Shown: positions 1-15,000 of the stretch, one piece after another
Position numbering within the stretch: position 1 is the first letter of the stretch
Layout of the letters: each line of letters starts with the position of its first letter
Source of the DNA: Lichenostomus cassidix
Taxonomy: Eukaryota > Chordata > Aves > Passeriformes > Meliphagidae
DNA length: 64,000 nucleotides
Direction: 5' to 3'
NCBI GenBank assembly: GCA_008360975.2
Contig: CM039199.1
Coordinates: 3,426,530-3,490,529, forward strand
Position numbers and translations under genes: made by a program
Notes under the pieces: generated by a model
What the model was told of the DNA's origin: nothing
What the model saw: the letters and a program-made list of their open reading frames with translations, nothing else
Databases searched by the model: none

Positions 1-8
1 TGAAAAAA
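1..8 (+). CDS. MYBBP1A: MYBBP1A exon piece 1 (3' end only)
   Basis: The first eight bases read as the end of an exon (third and second bases of a codon, then two Lys codons), followed directly by a consensus GTAAGT donor at 9-14. Joined to the next exon this gives (V)KKKLVR, against VKKAMLR in human MYBBP1A from memory. The rest of this exon is outside the window. Confidence 0.8.
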
Positions 9-3000
9 GTAAGTCAGCTCATGGCAGCATTTGACAACTATTACTTCAAATGAATTGTTCTCTAGTCTTTGAAGTCTTGGTGTATATTGTAGTTTTGGGA
101 TTCTTGTTAATGCAAATTACTGTAATGAAATAACAAATATTTCTGAAAACTGGAAGCTGATGACATTGTTATCTGGCCCTGTTTTTGCTGAGATTTGTTG
201 ATGTGATGAAGAGGTACTCTAGGACAGTTCTTAAAACATTGTGCAGGGGATTGCATTTCATCTGTTCTCTTCCCATGGTAGGGTGTTCAAGGCTGGATCT
301 TCCTGCCATCTTGTTCCACTGATCATGTAGCTGCATGTGAAATCTAACCTCTCAGGGAAGTAGATTTTTACCTATTTTTTTTCCCCCTTTCAGAAACTTG
401 TGAGAAATGCTGCTTTTGGGAACTTTTTTGGAGTTATGGCTCTGTTCCAGTCTGGGCGGCTTGTGAAGGTAACACTGCTGTCAGGTGTGTCAGTTCTGGT
501 TCTGGGGCTTCTGATGTGGAAAGAGCATTGACAGAAAAGCTGGGTCACTTGGTAATTGATGCAATGGCACTCGAAGCATCAAGTTCAGTTCATTTCTGTT
601 GCATAATCCATGGACTCTTTGTGCCTTTTAAATGTCCCTGAGCAGAATGTAGGAACTGTGTCAAATAGTACAGGAGGTTGCTATCTCTCCTGGAAGAAAG
701 GGGTCTGTTGTCATATCCAGCTGGAAAATACCATTTTGGGGAAAGCTGAGTGGCCTATCAAGAAACAATTGTGTTTCTTATTACAAGTAGACATAAACAT
801 CTAAAGACTGGATTATTACTTGAGCCTTCAGATTAATTTCTGATATATGTCCTCTGATTTTGGCTTATCTTTCCTTTCTAGGACCGGAAGGCTCTGCTGG
901 AGAGCATCCAGCTTCTCCAGCAGCTGACAAATCACCAAACACACCTCAGAGATCTCCCACGCAAAACTCTTATTGACATCACCTCTGAGGTACTGGTGGG
1001 GTGGGTGCGGGGAAGAGAGGGCTTGGCTTTGGGATCAGCTTTTCCTTTATTTTACTCCTAGGGGGTGTGGAAGAGTGAGTGTAAACTGTGAAAGCTGTCC
1101 CTATATTGCCTGTGGGCAGATGCTTGTGTTCTGGGAAGGGTGCTCTGCTTTAGCTTAGTTTGACTTGATTGTGGACAATCCCATAGTCTGTTGTTTCTCA
1201 GTTCACTCGCTTGGATGATGTGTTAGACCACCTACTCTTTTGAATAGATGTATGCTGAAAATGCTGAACAGCAAAACCACCTTTTTTTATGCACCAAGCC
1301 TGGGCCTAAGGTTGAATGAATGGTTGGGCTGTTGGGAATGAAATAATGTAGGGACAAGGAGTAAAGAACTCTGATATGTAGTAAAAAAAAAAGTTAATTT
1401 TTTTTTTAAGGTGGGTATTGTTTGTAAATATGCAGACTAGCAGTGTTAGATAAAAATAGTTTCCTTCTCCCTGGGTTGCCTGGCTGTACAGGCAGAGCAA
1501 TCAGACAGCAAGAGAACAATTGCAGCTGGAGTCAGTTGACCAGAATTGCTGTCTGATGACAACATACTGTCCTACTCCCCATGGTTAAGCGCCTGGGACT
1601 GTCTGGCAGTCATGGACACATCCATTATTTATTTTTGGTTGTGTCACCATGAAGACTATTTCTAGAGCTTCCAGAACACTGCAAGCTTTTAGTAAAATGC
1701 CCTCCAATGCAGATACTTTAATGTACTTCACTGCAATTTAGTAAAATGCCATCAGATATTCTCATGCTCTCACCCTTGTTCCTGTTTAGGTTCCTGAAAC
1801 TGTGTTTGAGGAGGTCCTGTTTGACATCTTGCAAGGTGACCTCTCTTCAGCCTTCACATCTCCAGAGAACCTGCACCTTTTGCTTGTGGGCATGCAGAAA
1901 TTCCCTGGTGTTCTGAAACCTAAAAAGCTGAAGAAGCTGTTTGGCTCACCTACTGTGATAAATAAGGAAAATATTTCCAGGTGCGTTCATAAATAAGGAG
2001 GTTTAAATGAACATTTTTTTCCTCTTGGTTAGCAGCGAGAGAAATGTGGCTGTGATTCTGATGCCTGCTTGTATTTGTCACTGCAGGTGCTAAGAGTTAG
2101 GTGTTAATTGTTACGCAGGTTCCCAAATTACAGCTGTGTGATTTCTCCCAGGAGGCATAGACTGCAGTTCTCGGGAAATGTTCTTTGTCCTTCAGCAGGA
2201 TGAATTTTGCCTTCAAGTCTCTTCCAGGTCAGCTCTCTCACATTATTTTATTTCTTCTTCCAGACTTGTAGAACTTCTGAAAAGCGCTGCCAAGTCTGAG
2301 AAGGAAGACAAGAAATTGCCCAGTGTAGTGTTTGATTTGCTACAAGTTGCACTGAAGGAAGGTGCCTTTGAACTGTTCTGGAATGAAGTTGTGGAGAACG
2401 GGCTATTGAAGGAGAAATCAGGACCTGTGAGGTTTGTTTTAACATACACTGTTGTTTCCCATGTTATCCTTCTGTTTCTCAATCCCAAGGTTTTGACTTC
2501 CATCTCCCTGCATGCTCCTGGAGCTCCCCCAGCACTTCTTCTCTGTCTTTCTCCTCTGTGTGGTTTTACTGCTGTGCCTTAGCCTGAGGGAATGTTCTTT
2601 GTTCCCACTCAGTTACATGTGCTACCGGTTGCTGGGCAGTGCTCTCCCCTTGCTCTCTGTGGAGCAGCTGCAAGTGGTTCTCAAAGGGAACGTGATGCTG
2701 CACTACGGAGAACATGTGTTAGCAACTCAGGTAGGTCTTTGAACCAGCTGAAGGTCATGTTGTGAGCACAGGTCGTCTCTGCCTTGCTTCTAGTTTCAAA
2801 TCATCTTGTATAAAAAAGTTTATGTAATTTTGGACCTTGAACTCTTACTGAAAGCAGGTTATTGTATGATCACTGGTTGCAGTGGACTGAGTATAGCTTG
2901 AGTTTGGTTGTGATTGCCTGTTTTAAGAGTATGGAAACTGTTCACCACTGTCCCACCTGCTTTCATTGCTGCTGCTGAGAAAGCTCTAATGATGGGGGAA

Positions 3001-6000
3001 GCAGAGGAAGGGCAGCCCTCAGCAAATTAACAGTGTCATGTGTGGTCCTTTAACAGTCCCTTTGATTTTGTGTGTCCAGAAGCTCCTTTTTGTTTATCAT
3101 TGTGCTGGGTGTTGCATGATTGCATTGGAAGGCAAACACAAAAAGTGACAACTCATGCTTTTGTTTGTTAGTGTTTGTTTCAATAAGCACATCTGAGGTT
3201 TAAGCTCAAAATTTATTTGGAATTGGATTTTGGAACTCTTTTTCCTCCTTCCCTCCAGGGAAGCCAGCAAACAACACAACCCTGCAATAAACAGAAGAAA
3301 AGTAAAAGGGGAATACTGATAAAAATGGTTTTTAGCTTGGCTTTTTGTGGTAACACAATCCCAAACCTCCTCATGTAGGCCCCAAAATAGTTGTTGCCTC
3401 TTGGGAGAAATAGATCTGTGTGATCCTTTTGTTCTGTTATAAAAGTAGCAATAGATGTGTGGATTTGCTCTGTAAATACTGCTTACCATGGTGCCTCCCT
3501 AAATGGACCAGCTTTCTCCAGGATTTATCCACTGGCGTAGTTTTCCTGTTCCTTACTTTTTGTGCTTGTTGTACAATGAATTAGGCTGTATTCTTCCCTG
3601 TATATAAAAAATTCTTAATTTGGTTCATGTCTGAAATGTCTATCGTTGTCTTCACGGGATTTTTACTAAATGAAGGAGAAGTTCCTAATATTGTTGATGA
3701 TGAGAGAATAGAAAAGATCTTAGTTTGAATTTGATTCTGGTTTTGGGGTTTGTTTTCTTTTGTTTCTTGACATACATTGTTTCTTTTGGGAAGTAAATGC
3801 TGTTACCTTGTACTTCCTTATGGAATTCTGGTGATAGTTGGAGATGGCACTAGACAAAACTGGAGTCTGATATTTACTGGCAGTTATCCTCCTGATTCCA
3901 CTTTTTTATCAACAAGGGAGCAAATAAACCTGATTTGCTTTTCTTCAGAGGTGATTGATGAACCCCCTGTTGCGAGCTATTATCCTGTTAACAGTGTCTT
4001 TCCTGGAGTTTTTCTCCCAGTTTTTATACTGATGCACAAGTACTGAGTTCTCCAGCAGCAAAAGCAGGAGCTTACTAAGTTGTGTTTTCTATGACATTTC
4101 TTTCAGGGGTATTTGTATTATAATTGGATGGATTTGTGGTTAATTACAAGTTTATAGCTCCTGTATTTAAAAGAACAGTGTTCCCTAGACTTTCATTACT
4201 GTTTCTGCTCCTGCCAGATCACTGTATTGAATGTGACACTAGACCAAACAAGTTGTTTTATTAATTTAAAAAAAGATGTGTTGGACTTTTGGAATGAAAC
4301 CACCTCTTCGAGGTCTCTCCAGTTAAGCATATATTTCTTTTCCAGAACAAGTTGAGTGACATTGAACACTGTGGGCTATGGGATGCAAGTGTATGAATGG
4401 GATGTGTGGTGAAATGGGACATATCCTGGTGGTCTCTGTGCTGCTGGACAGTGTCCAAGGCCAGCAGCCTGCCAGCTATATGCCTTGGAGGGCTGTGGCA
4501 GGACCAAAGAGAGGATTTAGCACAAAACAGCCACACCTCAGAATACCAGTGCTAGATTAAACATGTCAACTCCCCTTCCTTTCAGAATGCCTTAATACTT
4601 CTGAGACACCAGGGAGAGGAGCATTTGTTGACCATAGGTCAGCAGGCTCCAGGGCTGTTAAATGAGACTGGAATTGATGGTGGGGAATTTCCAAATCTGG
4701 TTAAACTCTAAGGAAGATGATGTGAGAAACACCCTGGAACTTTCACCCAAAATAAGAGTTGATCAGCCTGGGAGCTTCATTGCACTGGCCGGCAAGTTGT
4801 CCAGCCTGCTGAAGCCTCACTGTTCTGGAAGGTGCAAATTACAGGGTTGATGTTAGTACATGGCAGGATTTGGTTATTGCTTACAGTGGCTGCTCCTGTG
4901 AGAGGAATACCACGAGGTGAAATCAATGACTGTAAGCCTTAGGACAAATATTCAGGCACATGACTTTAATTTTCTTACTGCAGCCAAATTCTTTCATGTG
5001 GTTTACACTGGAAGTGTTCAAGGCCAGGTTGGACAGGGCTTGGAGCAACCTGATCTAGTGGAAGTTGTCCCTTCAGGCCCATGGCAGGGGGTTGGAATGA
5101 GATGAGCTTTGAGGTCCCTTCCAACCCAGGCCTTTCTATGATTCTATGATTTGTACTTACAGAGCCACTCAGACTGAATGTGAAGTTCTTAACCTGCTTC
5201 TTTGACCGTGTTTTTCAGCTTCCACAGGGATTTAAGTTTGCTGCAGAGATGGAGGGATATATAGATTCATTCCTGAGTGGCTGTGATGACCCAGAGAGGC
5301 AGCTGGCTGTGATCATGGGCTTCTCTACCCTTACCAATCAAGGGAGGCCAGCGTTGTTGAGTGCTTCCAGGGTAGTCAGACACCTGCAGGCAGAGGCCTT
5401 GCAAAAATACATCAGCTGGCTCAAAGACATGTTCCTCAGGCCAGACTTGGACTGTTGTTTAGACTTCTCAAGTAACCGGCAAAAACAGAAATGGGAAAAT
5501 GCAGACACGTGAGTACATGGGTATTGCACCTTCCCCTCAAGGTTTGCTGGTTCCCTTTGCCATGAGTTGACAATTGTTTATTTCCTCTGTCTTGGAAAGT
5601 TTAGCCCCAGCATCTGACTCTTTGGAATAAAATTCAATTCTGCAAATTGTACAAGCATAGTGAGAACCAGCCAGCCCACCCAAAGCAGACGGGATCACCA
5701 AAAGAGTCTTTTCTTTTTCTAGCTCTGACAATTGCTTTGGAGAATACATGCAGTGGTTTCCTCTTTCACTACAGCTTCTTAGGTCTTTGTAGGAATTGTT
5801 CCTCTCTTTTATCTGTATATTAGACACACTGTTACTCAGGGCAGGTTTTGTGTTACCTGTGCACCTGTAAGTGTTGCTCTGCTGACTGTTGCAGTTCTTG
5901 AAGTGCTTTTTGCTCACCTGCTGACTCTCTGTCGGATAAATAGATTGCCTTTTGCATAGTAAAAGCCAAACTTGAGAAGATTATATCTCTTCTTTTGTAC

Positions 6001-9000
6001 CTGTTGCTTTATTACTACGTAACTGCCAATTTTAGTGTAAAGCCCCTAAAATCTGAAAGTCACCTCTTGATGCAGTGGATTGTGCAGTGTGTAGTTATGC
6101 TGGCTTAGTGTTCAAAGTGCTGAGTGTGCTCACCTTCTTATTCACAGAGCACAACAGAAGATTGTTCGATTGAGAAGATGGATCATCCACCGACTGGTTA
6201 ACATCACTGAAAGTGCAGCAAAGAATGGAGAGAGCCTTGTGATGGACATAGTGAGGTGAGACTGATGTTAAGACACATGTGCCTGGGATAATTCTGTTTG
6301 GCTCAACAGCAGTATTCCAGATAAGCTGTCCTCATGACATTAGGCAAATCCAGTAGTAGAAATGGTCCATAATAAATAATTTAGGAGACTAAATTTTGAT
6401 TTCAAAGTACCTTCTGCATAATTGGACTAACCTGTGTCATAAGTAGTTGGCATTTAATATCACATTAGTCCCATTCCATTTGTTTTCAATAAATTTTCCA
6501 TTCCTACTTGCCTAAACTACTTGAAGATATTACTTGTAACATCAGATCTTAATAAGTATTTATCTGTCTGTTAAAGTGTCTTGGAGAGTATGACCCACAT
6601 CTGACAGTCTGAGTATTGTGTTTCATAGCCTTAAGTGTTGGTGCTCCACTTTCGTGACGTCTTGAGCATCTTTTTCTCTTCTTTACCCTGTGTATCTGGA
6701 GAAAAGGCTCTTGTTGTACATAGTGCCTTTTTTCAGTGCTTGGACTTCCTTGAACGTGGCGCTGTTTGGTTTGCACACATGGGTTGATTTTGCTTTGTTA
6801 TGACCAATCTGGGTTTTCATTTTGTTTCTATTTCTGTCTATTGTAGGTTTTGCTTCTTCCATGCTTTCTTTGTTGCTAAGAAAAAGAATTCCCATATAGC
6901 TGAGGCGAGTGTCCTTCCATCAGAGCCCCTAACTGAACGGGATCATACGGAGACAGAAAACTACTTCTTTGGGTAAGGATTTGCTTGCATGCTTTAAGGT
7001 TGGAAATTTCTCTTTTTTCTTGAGGACAAGATTAGTTTGTGAACTGCAGGGCAAGAAATTTGGAATACTAGGCTGCTATTGGAGCATTTCTTTGACCCCA
7101 GCACCAGGGAATGGCTTTTTTTAAGGAGATCCTGGATGAATTTTTTGGAGATCTATGTTTTGTCCATGGCAAATCTGATGAGTATATGTGAGATGATATG
7201 GCAGGTGTGGAGTTGAGCTCATACTGCTTTTTCTGATAATATTTCCACTGCCTCTGTTGTAAGCTGGAAGGGGAAGGACCCAAGAGGGAGGTGCTGGGCT
7301 TGTGCTGGTGGCTGTTGGCTTTCTGTCCACTCTGTGTGCAAGGTGCTGGTGACTCCACAGCCCTCCCTATACTAAGGGAAGTACGAGTTGGTAATAGATG
7401 TTCTTAGATGACTGCCAGACCTCAGTAGAGGGAAAGCAGAGGACACAGAGTGGGAAACAACAGAGATGAATAGTGTCCTTGAGGGCACCAGATGTGCTTG
7501 GGGCCACCAAGACAATGAGCTCTACACTACTATCTTGGGTACATATATGTGGGCTGAAAGTTGGGCACTATCACTTTAGGCTGCATTGAGTGCCCAGAGC
7601 TCTGGGATGAGAATACTCTCCTGGTGGGTGTTATTTGAGAAAGTAGGAGCAGGCTGTTTGCTTCCTCTGACATTAACATGCTGGCTGTCTTTCTTTGCAG
7701 GTTACTTCAGACATTAAACACCCTGCCTGTTTTGGGGGATACAGCAAAGGCTGCAGCCTTGAGAGAGAAGCACATCCATGGTGTGACTGCAGATGGGAAG
7801 CTGTGGATCTTTCTCCTTGTTGAGTACGCCAACAAGCTGCTCTCCAGTGAGCATGTCAAAGCTGTGAAACCTTTTAGCAAGGAACAGAGGGATATCTGGG
7901 AGAGGTGAGAAGCTTGGGAAACTGGGTGCTGGGTTGGTGAAGTGAGAAAGGTGAAGAAGCCCTAGTCTTAGTTTCTCTTTGGGACAGTAAAAGAGACGTA
8001 TTCTCTTTGCCTCCTGCTGTTCTGGCTGCTGTAGCATTGCCATTTAACAGGCAGTGGCAGTTCCTTTTCTTCCCTCTGAGTATCCTGCACCCATGGCTGT
8101 GTTTCAGAGTGTCTTTCTGTTTCTTTTCACCCCATTCCTTTCTTCTTCTTCCTTCCACATGTTAACTGTGTGATAGCCATGTCCTCTTCTATTTTTGGTC
8201 ATAGTCCCTCTCCCAAACAGGATAGTAGTTCCGCTCATCTTTTCTCCTAATAATGCCTGTACAAACTTCTCAGTGACTCTTTTCTGAGTTTGATTTTCCA
8301 TAAAGGTCTAGCCTTGGCTGTGGTATTGGGAATGTAGTCTGTGCACAAGTGCAGTTTTTTTTTATAACCCACAGTCAGTGAGGTACTACTATTGGGTTAA
8401 GAATGTGTACTATAAGTGTATAATGCCAATAAATTAAATGTCAAGTACACAAAACAGTACTGTAATTTTGCTCATTTTTTTAGTCTGATCATACAAGAAG
8501 ATTTGCTGTTGTTAATTGTGAAAAACTTAGACAGATTTCTTTCTTCAGAACACTTCAGTCTGTGAAGAATCTACAGAAGAAGGAAAACAAATCAGATAGT
8601 GCCAAAGTTGGTGCTTTCCAACAACTTCTGCTTTCAATGGCCATTCATCTTTTCAAGGTAAGACCTCTGAAGAATATTTCTGTAGTATAAAATAGGCTGA
8701 TAGCTGGGCTTTCTGAATGCCAAGATGGGGAGTTTCTCTCTGTTCAGAGATCCAGCATTTCAGAACCTCTGGCTTCTGAAAATGAGCAACTGGCAGCTAA
8801 TAAACTGTGATTATTACACTGCCTGTAGACATGTAGGGTGCAAAGCTTGGCCTGAGCATTAGTTCTGCAATCTGCATTTGCTGCTGATTGGACCAATCTT
8901 TACTTAATTTCATGGGTTTTTTTCTGCAAAAGAATTGTAGTAGGTGATTGTAATATTTGTACCTGTTTAGTAGTCCTTAGATTTGAAGCAGATTCCTTCT

Positions 9001-12000
9001 GTTGCTGTTGGTAGTGGGGAGTTCTGAACCTGTTTGTCTGCTTGTGATCAAACAGAATCAGTCTGAAACAGTGGATGTTTTGAGCGACCTTCTGAGCTGC
9101 ACAGAGAGGGCTTTCAGTAAAGAAGGCAAGAAGAAAAAGACTGGTGAGTCCTTCCTACAGAAAGAAGGGGAATGGGATTGTTAGTGGTCTGTCAAAGACA
9201 GATGGCAGTTCTGCATTAGTGGAGCACTCTGCATTGGTTCTGGCTTGATGCACACGCCCCCAGGAGAATCCCTTCTTCATTTTCTTTCCGTGCATTTCTA
9301 AGTCTCCTGCTCCAGCTCTCTGTCTGTCTCCTCAGTGAGTTGTGTTCCTCAGAAAGGAGAGCTGAGCTCCACAGCTGCTCTTGTTTGGCTGAGCACTCCA
9401 AAGAAGTTCACTCTTCTTGAGCCCTTGTTCGGTGTGGGCCATGAGCTTGGCTGAACTGGTGGTGTCTGCCTGGCAAAGCTGTAGGCTTGAATACCCAGCA
9501 GGCAAGAAACATGTTTTCTTCACAGCTTGACTTCTGAGCAAAGTGAATGTGTCCTGTGTGTATACACAGAATGTTTGGAGATGGAGGCTGGTCCTCGTTT
9601 AGGGCCTGTGGACTTGACCAGGAATAAACTTGGCTTGGTCTTTTATTTCCTCTCCAACTGTGGTCTTGTTCTGAAATCAGTGTAAATCAATTTGAGGGCA
9701 CTGTGAAAATAAAAGCTGTAATTCTTTGGTGGTTTGGTTGGTTGTAGATCAGGATTCCCAAGCCTTTGGACTAAAGGACAAATTTCAAATGCCATCACAT
9801 TTCATGGGCTGCCGTGACTTCTAATTTCATTGGAAACACTATAAAATGCATATACTTTTGCTGACCACCTGCTGATCGCTTTAATGTGGCCAAGTAGGTG
9901 TCAGGGGACTTGCAGAACTGTTAATCTAAGTAATGATTTAATAAATAGTACCTTTTGTTACCTGGTAAGGCTTTGCACTGATCAAAAGACCATTTCAGTC
10001 ATCTTTCTCCCTGTGGTTTGTAGCATTCTGGTCTGTGTTGCTGAGTGGTTACTTTTAAGAGTCATCTAGAAGGACTTTATTCCTTGGTGAATTTTTCTGT
10101 AGTTTCATACTGATGTACCAATGCCTCTTCCTGTCATTGTTTGTTTGTTCCTGTGCAGACAACACAGAGCCAGGATGGGTTGAGGTCATGGTGGAAATCC
10201 TTCTCTCCCTTCTTGCCCAGCCCAGCCTCCTCTTACGTCGGATTTCCAAGAGTGTGTTTGTATGGATCTGCCCTAACCTGACCAAGAGGGGCTTGCAGCT
10301 GATCCTGGACGTAAGTGAGGCACTAGTAGGGGACCTTGTATATCTGCCTGTCTCGTCCCTAACAGATGTATATACAAGCATGTCTTGATTTTGGGTTTAA
10401 TTTAAAGTCTACTTGATTTAGGACATGTCTGATGATGTGTGCTACTGAATTTGAACTGCAGTTTGGAGAGAGTTGGGGCTTTTTTTTTGGCTGGGGGGAG
10501 TTTTTGTTGGGGTTTTTTTGTTTGGTTGTTTTTTTTACAGGAGCCTGAGATGTGCTAACTTTAAGCTGTATTATTTGGTAGTTTTAGGCTGAAAAATTCC
10601 TGGGTCAGTTTATATAACTCATAGATTTTATATGTGAGTATAAATGGTAACACTTCCTTTTTTTCTGGAAAGGTGCTTTTTTCATAGAGGTGCTAAAAAT
10701 AAGTGACACCAAAAATCTGAATTGGTCAAACCACTGAAGAAGGGTGGTGTCTACTGAGAAAATAATGTGTGGATTGCAAAGATGGGCTGTCAGGTACTTT
10801 GTGATGAGCCTAATAGTTAATTTGTAACAAACCAAGATGAGCGATGCCACCAGCCTCTTTGGTTTTCTCCACCTTTTTTGTTACTTACCGAAATAACTTG
10901 GCATGTTAACAAGCAGAAGTTTAATGCCCTCAGTTAAAATTTCCTTATTCAGCTGGTTTGCTGTACTGAAATTTCTGTCTGTTGTACACAAGAAATGCCT
11001 CTAAACAAAACACTGAAAAAACACAAGTCTCTTTTGTTTTTGGTAGGTTTTTGACCCTAACCAAGAGGAAAATGAAGAAAGTGCAGTCGTCGTGATGGAA
11101 GAATCGAACAAGAAGACAAAATCTGCTCAGGACACGGTAATTGTGCCATTGCCAGTGACAAACACTCTTCATATCATCAATGTTTAATGTTTCTTCTAAA
11201 CGGTAGTAATAGATTAACATAATTTCTCTACTTGAGGAAAACGGCTGTCACTCTATTAAGGTTTATTTTAAAGGTGCAGCACACAAATGGCTTGTTGGAA
11301 GTGCATGCCTGAGACTCTTGGCCTGCTGTCGTAGGTGTGGCAGATTGAATAGATGCCTTTCTGAGAAGAAATAGCTGCATCCTGAAAGGAGTACAGGCCT
11401 CTCCTTTTTGCAGCCACAGACAGAATCGTGACTGTGATGCACAGCCAGCTGGATTCCAGGTCTCACATTTTTAAGGACTGTAGAGATTCAAGGCACAAAG
11501 CATTACAGGCATCAGCAGAGAGAAGAGTCAGATGGGAGCTGTTCCTTGGAAGCTTCTCTTTGATACTTATTACATATGACTGAGAAGTCTGTATTAAGTT
11601 CCACTTTTAGCTCTTGTGGAGACCTGTTATTTGAGGTGTCTGTACTTGGATCTGAGGGCTGCAAGGAAGGCAGTAGGAGAGGGGAGGCTTGAGGTTTTAT
11701 TTCTGAACAGTGACACATGTGAGAATTGAGTTGGGCTTGTATGGTGAGCTCAGGAGATGAACTTTTCTTCCTCAGGATGAGGAAGGAAGCGAGGACTCCT
11801 CAGATGAAGACAGCACTGACAGTGGAGATGAGGAGAATGAAGAAGTTGATGATAATTTTCGGAGTCAGCTGATGAAAGTTCTCCAAGCAGGGAATACTGT
11901 GGTATGTTTTCATTTCCTACCTTGATACACATACCAGGAGGTTGGGGTGGTGAGAGATGATCTAGTAACCCACATCCTGCCTGAACTCACACAGTCACAG

Positions 12001-15000
12001 CCCTGGCAGCCATCTTTGTATGGCACTTGAAACAGCTCAGGATCTTAGGTGAGTTGTGGGAATAAATCACTCGTTCTTTTATTTATTGTTAGTATGTTTT
12101 GAGCACTTTAGCTTTTCCAGTCTAGCCTGACACAGCTTGTGCTCCTGCCTGTAATAAATGAGATTGATGTGAACTAAAGCACTCAGATACTGCTAAGTGT
12201 GTTGGCTGCCTGTGTGGGGGACTGTTCCCAAAAGGCCACTCTGGAGACTTACTGTAGCAGTGATAGAGTTTGGTTTAATGATTCCAATAAAGACATAGCA
12301 ACATATGAACCTCTTTACTCAAAGAGGAGCAGCACAGGGGGAGTCAGGTCAAAACCTCAGCCTCTTTTCTCTCCTTATCCTCTCTACAGGAGAGTACTGT
12401 GCAGCCAGGGTTACCTGATGGGAAATATAAGTGAGATTTCTCATGGGCTTGAGCTTTTGTGTTCCCTCCCTACAGTGTAATGCTGGGGTAGCTACATCCC
12501 TACTTAAATCTGATCTTGGCTCTGGTTCCCTCCCTGATGTCTTTTTGAAGTGTATGAGTTGATGTGTTGGGTTTTGTCTTCTAAAAACAAAAGGAAGGAG
12601 ATAAGAGTGATGAGGAGCTGGATGACGAGGCTATGATGGCTCTTGACAAGAACATCTCAGCCCTTTTTGCTGAGCAGCAGAAACGGATCCAGGCGAAGAA
12701 AGACGAGAAGGACAGAATGCGGAAAGAGAAGATCCTACGGAGGGATTTCAAGACTAAGGTGGGAGAGAAGTGTTTGGTGTGAAGACCTCTGCCTTAGTAG
12801 CATGTTAGTCAAAACCTATGCATGCCATGAGCTACCTAACACTGATCAGCTTGGACATTCACATATGTCATGAGCTCCTGGAAGCTGGGACTGGATTGTT
12901 CTGGCTTTATCCAGCACCTGGCACAGCACTGTGGGGATCAGTGACTGGGGCTTCACAGGCCTGTTTGAAAACCAGGATTGTGCTGTCAAGAAGTGCACTG
13001 TGGTTTTCGTCTGCTGATCTGAATTGCTTAAATTTATAAGATCCTTCCCTGCAGCTACCCAAAGATGCCTGTCAATTTTTGTAAATTGGACAAGCTTGGT
13101 GTTCTTTAGTGAGACAAGCATAAATTGCCTCGGGTCATTTTGTAACGTAAGCTTTTTTTGGCTTGTGCTGGTAAAATCGGGGGATTGTGATGAACCCCCT
13201 GGTTGTGACTGTAATGCTGAGTTCAGGCCGCCTGGTGTCAGCATGGACCTTCTGGGACATTTCAGCATCCAGGGACAGCTCCAGCCACTCCCAGACAGAA
13301 ATGGGAGTCAGGAATCAGGTTAGCCAAGGTGAAGGTTGAACTCTGAAGTCAGCCAGTGGCTCGACTGCATTTCTCTTCTATGCAAAGGCTGATTTTATGC
13401 TAACGCACTGTCTGGAATTCAAGGGGGGCTTGCAGGGGTGAGAGCTGTCAGTCAGTGGTTCTAACATGTTAGAGTCTGCAGGTCTGGCCAGGTGACATTG
13501 ATTCTTGTAACTGTTCTTTATAAATGGTGTCACTGCATGAAATAGTTGAAACCAACAGACAACTCTCAGCATTCAGTTTCAAATTTTAATTTTCAGTTTC
13601 CCATGCCCTAACAGTAAAATAATACCAGAATGTGTTCAAATCTCAGCTGCAAATAATTTTCTTCAGCCCCCTCCAGCTGCTCTGTAGCCTACTGGTAGCT
13701 GCTCTGGGTAGATCCATCTTATTTCCCTATCTGCTGTAGTTCTCACATCAGTAACTCTGTGTTTGCAGGTGTTGGATCTGATTGATGTGTTCCTGGTTAA
13801 GCAAGCAGAGAACCCCTTGGTGTTTGATATCATTGAGCCCCTGCTTCAACTGATTGAACAATGCATGAACTCAGGCTCTGACAAGCAGGAGGTTGACTTC
13901 CTCCAGAAAACAGCCAGTATCTTCAAGTAAGTGTCCTTAGACCTTCAGATAAGACAATGGCTTTTGATAACCAGCTGTGGTATTGGTTGAATGCCTGCAT
14001 TTGACGTTTCTGAGGTTTCTGAAGGCTATTGTTTCTGAAGGCAATTGCTATGCTTATAGATTGTGTAGGGTTAGATTACCAGCACCACACACATACACAG
14101 TGCTTAGTCATAACCTGCAGGAAAGGAATTATGATCTGGGTTTTCTAGGCTAAAGGACTTCAAGTGTCAAGCCTGTTTGCAGGTGGAAACCTCAAGAGCA
14201 AACATAGGTATTGCAGGTATGGAGCCATGTCACTGCATGCCTCCATGGGCCTCTGACCTCTGAGTCAGACCATGCAACAACTCCCAGGGCTTACTGAGTT
14301 GCTGCTGTGGCTGGAATAAACTCTTAACAAGTTATTTCTGAGACAGGCAGAGGCCAAATTCTCTGTTCAGGGCCAGAAATGAGGTATGATAGCAGCTAGA
14401 CAGACAAAATGCATGGTGTGTCGCATGTGCCCTCTGTGCATCACTTCTTGACATTCTCAGCACTCTCTAAAGCATTTTCAGTGCTGCTCTCTCACCCCAG
14501 TTGAGAAGCAGTTGTGAAGTAACAAGGTTTGAGTTCCCTTTGTGGGAACTCTGAAGGAAAGTCCTCTCTGATGCCTAAATAGGTGCTTGAAGGTGAAGAG
14601 TGGTAAGTGTCCTCACCATTCTTGCCACAGCAATGTGCTACCCACAGTTAGCATTGTTTGTTATCACTCTGTGTGTTCTGGTTTTGTTCTCACTCACCCT
14701 GATAAGGTGATAAGTGTTCCTGTCCATCTGTTCCCCAGAGCTCTCTCTGTAGGTAATGATTTTGGGTTTGTTTTAATGCTGTGCAGGAACTCACTGTGCC
14801 GCAATAAGCAGTATTGCAAGAGAGTGGCCTCTCTACAAGAAGATGTGCACTCTTTAGTGCAGAGACTTGTCAAGAAAGCCTGCAAGCACACTGACTCTGC
14901 AGTGGCTCTCTATTACTTTAGGTGAGTGTTCATAAGGAGCATCTCTGCTCCTCTCAGATTCTGTAACCATCTTTGCTACAGAATAAGCTGCCTGCACCAC

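Noticed and set aside
3690..3780. TGATGATGA box C-like motif in intron 6
   Set aside because: No CTGA box D at a suitable distance and no flanking complementary ends.
10433..10470. TGATGATG and a CTGA close together, box C/D snoRNA-like, in intron 13
   Set aside because: Spacing of about 10 bases between the boxes is far too short for a box C/D snoRNA and no terminal stem is present.
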